Shown piece by piece: positions 56,752 through 64,000 of a stretch of DNA of 64,000 nucleotides (position 1 is its first letter; the number at the start of each line of letters is the position of its first letter). Made by a program: the position numbers and the translations under genes. The notes beneath the pieces were generated by a model. The model did no database searches. It was not told the origin of the DNA and saw only the letters and a program-made list of their open reading frames with translations. Source of the stretch: Thunnus maccoyii (lineage: Eukaryota; Chordata; Actinopteri; Scombriformes; Scombridae); the NCBI RefSeq assembly GCF_910596095.1, contig NC_056550.1, positions 4,340,001-4,404,000 on the forward strand. Direction: 5' to 3'.

Positions 56752-59700
56752 GTAAGAAGATAAAAACTTTTCAGGGTGATGTTTAATGTGTTGTAATGTG
56801 TGAGGTAAATGTGCCTATGTATGTTATCACTGCATTATTTGGTTTTTGGGTACTATTTGGAAAAATAGATATAATCAAAGACAAACAAAACAGATTTTGT
56901 ATAATGATGGGGTCTCCAGATTTATATCAACAAAATTTGTTTTATACTGATTTATTTTATACTTCTGACTTTTCCTGTTTGTCATCTCTTGCAGCATCAG
57001 TAACTACAAACAAATCAGTTATGCAAGTTTTGTCCCCTGAGAACTGTGACATCGTCATTTTAGATAATGGAAGGACCATCAACAATTTCATAGACAAAAA
57101 AATACAAGAGCTTGATTCAGTGGTGAGTATCACAGACATCATGACACTTATGTTACACGTTCTAGGTTACTTTAGTTAGAACCTCATTCCCATTCATAGT
57201 GTATTTTACATTCTGTTAACTGTTCCCTTCCTTATGCTTAAGGCTTCACTATGATTATTTAATTATTTAAGAGAAATCACAATAGAACTGTCCCTGAAAA
57301 TTAATTCAAATGTTTTAACTAAAAGAGGGGAAATTGTATTATTAGATAAGAAAAATAAAGTTAACACAAAAAAATAAATATACAATGTAAAAATAGACTT
57401 GCAACGATTAGTCGATTCAACGATCAGTAGAAAATTAATCGGCATCTATTTTGATAATTGATTAATTGTTTCAGTCAATTTTCAAGCAAAACTCTCAAAC
57501 ATTTCATTGTTCCACCTTCCCAAATGTGATGATTACTGTCTTTCCTTGTCATATTTGACAGTAAATCTTAGTGAGACAAAACAAGCAAATTGTGTGGCCT
57601 CTGAGAAACTGTGAATGCCATATTTTCACTTTTTTTTAAGACTTCATGGACTAAATCATAAATCGAGAAAATAATCGGCAGATTAATCTGTAATGAAAAT
57701 AATTGTTAGTTGCAGCCATATATATAAATATTAATAACAGTAATCCAAGAGAATCACAGTTTACTGACCTTTCACATAAAAAAACATTTTACATTATTTT
57801 CACATGACTAATTATTACTTATGCCCTTTATATTTTAACTTTTGATGTACCCTTTTTCCCTTAGCAGCAAACAAAATAAAACAATCTAAGAAACAAAAAA
57901 TTAATTCCAAAAGAACTTTAAATGGCACTTATTAACCTTGTGGCCCACACACACTCACACAAGCCAGTAACCAGAAAAATGAAATTAAAGAAAATAAACT
58001 CCATTGTAGGCCTGGTCAACACTTGGTGGCCAAAAACAGTTGAAGCCCCCTTGCTCTAATCAAGCAGAATTTTTTCAAAAGTTGAGAACTCATAATTACA
58101 GAGTCACTAGCCAGGTTTCCATCCAAATGTATGCAAATTTTAAACAAATTTCCAAAAAATCGGCAAAAGAAAATTCTAATGAATGCACAGTTCCATCCAC
58201 TGCCATTATGCAAATATTAGGAGTTGGGTTGTTGAAATGAACTGTTGGTGGTGTTCATTTCCCAATTGGAGTACATCAAACTTATTGAACACAAAAATGA
58301 CATAACTATAAACAAATAAATTAATACTTTTTTTTTTCCAAATCTTTGTCACTTATTTGATTTACAATTTGTAGTTTACCTGTTTGTTGGTAAGGTCATT
58401 TTGAAATAAAATCACATCAAATTTATTAGCAGAAGTCATCACTCCACTTCTCTGAAATGTCCAGATTTTTGCTGGTTTTATGGTCATACTGTACCCTGTA
58501 ATAATAGAAGAGGTACACAGTAGCTAAATAATAACTACAGTAAAAGTTCACTTTAAGTTCCTCCCAAACATCCATATATTGCTCAGTAGGTCGCACATAC
58601 TCTATAATAATAGAATAGGTACCTAGTAATTAAAAATAACTACAGTATAAATTCTCTGTAAGTTCTGTACCTACATATATGTATTGATTCGGACTGTGCA
58701 GGTACACCATCAGTACAAAAGATTACACCATAACTACGGAGTAATTACGCTGTACGTTGCAAGCTGTAATCTAAAGCATTACCCAAACCTCTGCCAGCAT
58801 TAGCATCAGCTGGCTGTGGACACCTCGACATTAGAATTAATGTATTCTATATTCTATAGAATATTTTATATACAACACTGACTGTTGTCCTTCAGTGTCT
58901 CATCCTCTGAACACTACTGGATGGCGACTTAACACACAAACAGCAAGAAGTACATTATCCCTCTGAACTTACTGATACTTTAAAGCAATCATCTCACATC
59001 CTATACGCTGTTCAACTCACTACTTCAGGCTGTGGCCAACAGTGCACATGGCCTATCATTTGTTAGTGAAAATCTTTGTTACTGTTTGTCAATCATACGC
59101 AGTGTTATTGACTTTGAATCTTGCTAGCATAATGTTAGTTTTCTGGCTCATAGCTATGCCAAAGGGTTCTATGAGCTGAGTGAACTAGAAATATTTCCTG
59201 TTGCCAAGTCATATCTGAGGTTCATCCTATATACTGGAGTAGTGAACAACATTTCCACTGCATAAGAACCTTATGGTATAGTAATGATTGCTCCAGGTAT
59301 TAGTCAAACCTTCAGATGGTACCAGGAAACTGAGTTATGGCTTGTGAAAAACTTTAGATTTTGATTGCAAAATGCATGAAAATATAAATTAGTGGTCTTA
59401 TTTTTTTTCTTTGGCAAGTAACTATGGTAAGGAATAAACTCTGCAGAGGCAACGGTCCTCCACTGTGCGTCAGATGGTTCTGGCCTCCATTAATTCCTGA
59501 TAATGGACATCTCATTAGGCATTATCCCTTGCGTATGCAACCCCAACCTTCCCAGGCTGCTGTGTTACTGACCTGTATTACTCTGAAAATGGTATTACTT
59601 AAACGCAACCATGGTTACAGCTGTAGCTACTAATTCAAGTTAGGGGCCAAATCCCATCCCCCTGACTTTACTGCAGAGTCTGGTTGCAAGTGCCTCCATA

Positions 59701-62700
59701 CAAGCACCATGGCAGCTCCTGTAATACATTCATGCCATAAACACGATATTTTGGCTTCAGTTTGCATAGCGGTAGGAAGTGGAGACGCATCGTCCATCTT
59801 TATATACAGTCTGTGCATGTAGTTAATAGAAACTTAGCATAGCTAGCTTTTATCATGTAGAGTTGATAGGAATCCTTTGCTTCTGTCTGGCTCACCCAGC
59901 TGAACAATTCTGCTTTAGACTGATCTTAGGACTACCCACTCAATTAACATACTGACACAGAAATACAGAAATAAATATATATAGAAATACAGAAATAAAT
60001 AAATGAAAAAATGTATAAATAAATTCAAGACATTCATTTAATTATGTCCTTTTTTATTACCAAAATGTATGTATTTATTTATTTATTTATTTATACTTAT
60101 ACTTATTTATACTACTACTTGTGCTCCATACAAACCATTTCAGAGGGAGAAGGCGCCACAAGATGATGTAATTAAAAGAGCACCAGTCAAACCTCAAAAA
60201 GTGAAAAACAATGTAAATGTAAACAATGTAAACATAAATGCCATACTTCATGTTGCCCTAGGGGCTACATATAAATCTATAATTGTGTGAAAGTATCGTA
60301 GAGAGTTGAGATTTTTGAGATTTTTGAGATGTGAATTTTCAAAATAAAATGTTATCTCTGCTTTATTCATTCAGGACAATGAAGACCCCTTCTATGTGGC
60401 AAATCTAGACATTGTGTATGAGAAACACCTCAGGTGGCTTACTAACTTACCTCGAGTCAAGCCTTTCTATGCAGTGAAGTGCAACAACACACCAGCAGTT
60501 ATCCAGATGCTGAGTGCTCTGGACACAGGTTTTGACTGTGCCAGCAAGGTACTGATGAAGTATTTTGAAGATAATCTACAACTCTGTTTTCTTTTTTCAC
60601 AGTCTCTGTTATTGAGAATGGTTGTTTCCTTCTCATTTTTATTCTCAGTCTGCTAATATGAAACACATTTTGGTCTAACAGGGTGAGATTCAGATGGCCC
60701 TGTCCCTCGGAGTGACACCTGACAAAATCATTTACGCACATACAACAAAACCACGGTCCCATATCAAATATGCCTGTGCTCACGGAGTAGATCTGATGAC
60801 TTTTGATAGTGAGGATGAACTCCTAAAAATTTCTCAGTGTCATGGCAAAGCCAAGTAAGTGAACAATTACTGATATTTTTGCTTCTACATTTGGTGGACA
60901 CTCTTTTAGAGCATCAAGAAATGCACGTCTTTTGAATCACTTTCCAGACTAGTGCTACGCATCGGAGTGGATGACTCCAAATCACTGCTAAGACTCAGTT
61001 CAAAGTTTGGAGCCAGACTGGATACTGTTGAAAAGCTGCTGGAACGAGCTGGAGAGCTGGGCTTAGAGGTCACTGGAGTCAGCTTCCATGTAGGCAGTGG
61101 GTGCACTGACAGTTTGACATTCAAGCAGGCCATTACAGATGCCAGACATGTCTTTGACCTAGCAGTAAGTCATTGTTATAGCAATAGAACATAAAAATAC
61201 AGTACATTTACATGTTTAGTATAGCCATTCATCAAGTTTGTTGTGCAGTGTTTGTTTGCAGTTGCGATGCAAATCCTCTGTCTCAAAAAAGTAAGTGGGC
61301 ACTCAGATGGAAAACAACCCTGCATTCAAACAAAGGATGACCTCACATAGCGGCAAAAGTTGAGCGTGGGTTAACTTTTGTGTTTAAAGTTTAAACTAAA
61401 GAGTTAACTTAGGCATTGTTTTTTATGTTTAATACTTTTTCACTTCTACTTTTTTAAGGATTTTTTTTGTTTTGATTAATTGATTGATTGGTTGACTGAC
61501 TGACTGATATCTTGGTATGACTTTCTAATAAGGCACTCTTTATAAAAGGTTAATAAGTTCTAACTAATGGCTTTATTAATAGGTAATAAATCATTCACTA
61601 ATGTTTTGCAGATGAATTATGAGATATTAATAAGACTTCAGGGTTGCCACTAATCCATTAAGTCTTCATTTGTAATTGTTAATAGGTTGTGAAAATAGAT
61701 TTGAGATATTTCTAAAAGGTAAGTGGTCAACTCAGTGGAGGGGTCTTTCTGACAAGTTAAAGGACATAGTAAAATCATACACATCAATGGGGATTTGTCC
61801 CATTTTAAAAACAGAATAGAAAATACTTTGCCAAATCTTATAATGCTTTCTAGTTGAGCCAAGAGTAATATGCCTCAGCTGTTAAGCATTTGAGCAACAT
61901 CGAGCAAGTGGTGTAGAGAATCCCACAACTGCAACTTGTTTATGGGTGTACTCCTCAGGGACAACCCAGGATATGGTCATCACAGGGTTAGGATCATTAA
62001 TTGCTTTGTTCGGCCTCCCGAACAAAACCTCTACATGTAGGGTGCTTTAATTAGAAAGTGGTACTGATATGTTTTACAGAATTTGTTCGGCTTCCAGATG
62101 AAACTCCTGGATATTGGTGGAGGGTTCTCTGGGAGAGAGGACTTTGAAGTGAAATTTGAAGAGGTAAAACAAAGATAATATACAATGCTAGTGCTTGTTC
62201 ACCTCAGTATTCTAATGACTCAAATAATTGCAACAACTATTTTCTTGTTCAGTGTTATATTATTGAGGAACCTTTAAATAGACAGTCCACCTGATTATAT
62301 AATACAGGCATTGTCAGGCAAAAAAATATGAAGACTTTTTTGAGAGGTTGTGGTGGACCAACATATTACAGAAAGCCAAGGTCCAAACATACCTACATAT
62401 TCCTTATCATTCATGGCTCTATGATTTATCTTTAGTATCAAGGTTTCTCTAAGTCAAGTGATGTTGGAAACATTAGATCAAACTTTGCCATTTGGTATCC
62501 ACCCAGAAACCTTACCTTTAGTTGCTTGTAATGTCAGTGATACTGGTGACTGTTGGTGACTTTTTATTAGAGTGCCAGCTAAATGTCTGAAATACTAATA
62601 AGAGGTGTTATACCCATGAAATATCCAATTAATCTATTGTGTTTTGCCCTCAAGTTTTCCGAAGTCATAAATGGGGCACTGGATAAATTCTTCCCACCTG

Positions 62701-63386
62701 ACAGTGGTGTGCAGATTATTGCAGAACCAGGCCGATACTACGTGGAATCAGCCTTCACACTGGCAGTAAACGTCATTGCCAAAAGAGTCGACATAGATCA
62801 TATGGCTGAACACAACAGTAATGTATATTTATGTCTTTTGAAGCCACATGAATGTTGCCTGTCCACTTTAAACAAACGCTAAAGATACCAGATTACTTCA
62901 GCTGAGTGGCTGTATTTAAATTTATATTCATTTTAAATACAAGAGGTGTGGGTGAAAGTTAACAACTGTCAGATGTGTCTGATGGCACTATGTGGCAATG
63001 CATTACTACATCAAGATTAATATTCAGTAGACAGCCATGCTTAGCCTCTGAGTAACCATAATCTTGATTTTCAGGGTTGTAGTTACTCACTTTGTGCAGA
63101 GCCACAGACACCTGGTTGCATGTGGATGAGGGCTAAATGAGAGACAATGGCTAAAAAGGATCATTTTCATCATAATTTACCCTTTACTTTCCTCATAAAA
63201 CATGGATATTTCATAGATCTAGTTACCATTTTAGTAACTTTCATTATTTTTCATGTATTTTTTCCAGACAGTGAGGAAAACAGCTCTGACAGAATGATGT
63301 ACTACATTAATGATGGAGTGTATGGCTCCATGAGTTGCCTCATCAATGATCCTGCCCACATCGATGTTGCACCATACATTCACAAG
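56730..63386 (+). CDS. Ornithine decarboxylase family gene (partial, 3' end outside window)
   Basis: PLP-dependent fold III decarboxylase family that includes ODC, which makes putrescine, and the inactive antizyme inhibitors. Exons: 56730-56751, 56995-57122, 60375-60548, 60682-60854, 60948-61164, 62080-62163, 62655-62817 and 63268-63386, giving 360 residues. The PLP lysine is in PFYAVKCN (about residue 85). Also present are [27 protein letters not shown] with the ring-stacking His, the glycine loop LDIGGGF, AEPGRYY and [10 protein letters not shown]. These residues fit an active enzyme, unlike AZIN1. The usual YANPCKQ reads YAHTTKP. The Lys and Glu positions of the antizyme-binding region (IKYA, SEDELLK) look kept. 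The C-terminal exons with the active-site Cys-Asp are beyond the window, so activity cannot be judged. The gene is an ODC-like paralogue; substrate is not certain. Confidence 0.85.
56995..57122 (+). CDS. ODC-like exon 2
   Basis: 128 nt, phase 1 to 0. Encodes [18 protein letters not shown], then [15 protein letters not shown], the ODC N-terminal region. Acceptor CTTGCAG, donor GTGAGT. Confidence 0.8.
57394..57720. mobile_element. hAT-like non-autonomous repeat in ODC-like intron 2
   Basis: Begins TAGACTTGCAACGATTAGTC, ends GTTAGTTGCAGCCATA; internally AATCGAGAAAATAATCGGC. Same type as the element at 5319, but no matching 8-bp flank is visible. Confidence 0.7.
58112..58210. repeat. GGTTTCCATCCA-type MITE fragment
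   Basis: CAGGTTTCCATCCAAATGTATGCAAATTTT followed by GTTCCATCCACTGCCATTATGCAAAT: two related halves with short ATGCAAAT repeats. Weak family assignment. Confidence 0.4.
60375..60548 (+). CDS. ODC-like exon 3 (PLP lysine)
   Basis: 58 codons, phase 0-0. Encodes [34 protein letters not shown] and GFDCASK. Confidence 0.93.
60682..60854 (+). CDS. ODC-like exon 4
   Basis: 173 nt, phase 0 to 2. Encodes [37 protein letters not shown] and [14 protein letters not shown]. Carries the altered NPC position. Confidence 0.93.
60948..61164 (+). CDS. ODC-like exon 5
   Basis: 217 nt, phase 2 to 0. Encodes [20 protein letters not shown] through [15 protein letters not shown] to ARHVFDLA. From memory mammalian ODC1 has an intron just after SFHV here; this gene has none. 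Confidence 0.93.
62080..62163 (+). CDS. ODC-like exon 6 (glycine loop)
   Basis: 84 nt, phase 0-0. Encodes [18 protein letters not shown] and [10 protein letters not shown]. Confidence 0.93.
62655..62817 (+). CDS. ODC-like exon 7
   Basis: 163 nt, phase 0 to 1. Encodes [20 protein letters not shown], then [20 protein letters not shown]. The Arg after EPG binds PLP phosphate in ODC. Confidence 0.93.
63268..63386 (+). CDS. ODC-like exon 8 (last exon in window)
   Basis: 119 nt, phase 1 to 0. Encodes [20 protein letters not shown] and then [15 protein letters not shown]; donor GTGAAC. Confidence 0.88.
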
Positions 63387-63599
63387 GTGAACTTACAACT
63401 ATATCGCCACATAAGAACATCATTATTGGATGATTCTGTAAAACACCAGATTACATTCAATATCTGTACATTGCAACTACTGTATTATTAAAGTAAGGTA
63501 AAGATCAAAGATGGACATTTAATGTTGCCCTTGGACAACATCTTGAGGTGTGGAATTGTTCAATATGTACATAAGTCCCAGGGATACTAGGCCCTAAAT

Positions 63600-64000
63600 T
63601 AAGCACAATGACCCAACTTGGCTTCTCCAAGAATTGCCACCTTATTGTGGTGAAGGGGTTTTTGCATCAGAGTGACCCTGAGAGCTGTGTTATCAGGTGC
63701 AATAACCCCTGGTAGGGTCACCCAAGGCAAATTGATCCAGGTGAGGGGTCAGACTAAGAGCTATTCATGGACCTTAATATGGCATCTTTGGAATGCTGGA
63801 ACCTCACCTGGAAAAGGGGAGCCAGGCCTGGGAGGGGAGCTTGCAGGCAAGTGTCTGGTGGCCAGACCTTGGCCCATGGGGCACAGCCCAAAGAAACTAC
63901 ATGTAACCACCACTCTGTGGGCCCTTCACCCACAGGGATTGGCATTGGGGTCATGTGTATTGTAAGACAAGCAGCAGGCGGGCGCTGGGAACCAGGCATG
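63600..64000 (+). mobile_element. 5' region of a LINE-type element, cut by the window end
   Basis: GCCACCTTATTGTGGTGAAG, CCCCTGGTAGGGTCACCCAA and GGTGAGGGGTCAGACTAAG match, from memory, the conserved leader of an RTE/Expander-type fish retrotransposon. No ORF2 core lies within the window. Confidence 0.6.

Noticed and set aside
59424..59830. Possible SINE with a tRNA-like head
   Set aside because: No A and B box pair or tRNA fold could be identified by eye.

Overview
The window is vertebrate nuclear DNA, almost certainly from a teleost fish. Genes are split by GT-AG introns. A retinoic acid receptor alpha gene with the alpha-2 first exon is present. The intergenic DNA holds repeats typical of fish: Tc1/mariner fragments, hAT-like and TTAA-flanked inverted-repeat elements, and long (CA)n, (GA)n and (AAAAT)n tracts. 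No tRNA, rRNA, CRISPR array or bacterial-type gene was seen. Exon boundaries below were placed by hand from splice sites, reading phase and family similarity. No search was run.

All four genes lie on the + strand. (1) 1711-18648: rara, nine coding exons, 488 residues, with the RAR-alpha ligand-pocket signature. It has an extra intron inside a ligand-binding-domain exon and several changes in the second zinc finger. Its 3' UTR probably ends near 20310. (2) 22950-38002: a receptor with a signal peptide, two SRCR domains (8 Cys, group B), seven nearly identical Ig-like domains, one diverged Ig-like domain, a transmembrane helix and an acidic tail with ten tyrosines. All internal exons are phase 1-1, and the 14 exons sum to an open frame of 1210 residues. 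(3) 42444-50576: a vesicular monoamine transporter (SLC18A1/VMAT1-like) in 15 recognisable exons. It carries a one-base frameshift, a damaged exon 4 end and a damaged exon 13 donor, so it looks like a young pseudogene unless the assembly is wrong. (4) 56730-63386 and beyond: an ornithine decarboxylase family gene, eight exons and 360 residues in the window, cut by the window end.

Two regions stand out. The Ig part of the receptor was amplified together with half of a Tc1 element and a LINE tail; the other half of the Tc1 element lies only downstream of the array. The seven Ig copies differ almost only in a short loop just after the second cysteine. Upstream of the transporter, a 3 kb inverted-repeat element flanked by TTAA (39012-41973) carries a 215 bp inverted copy of transporter exon 7 and its flanking introns, with 3 mismatches. 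It replaces about 210 bp of the element's own arm. The captured copy keeps a proline codon conserved in the VMAT family that the resident exon has lost.

The four genes have no obvious shared pathway. The order looks like ordinary vertebrate gene neighbourhood, with one fast-evolving immune-type locus in the middle.
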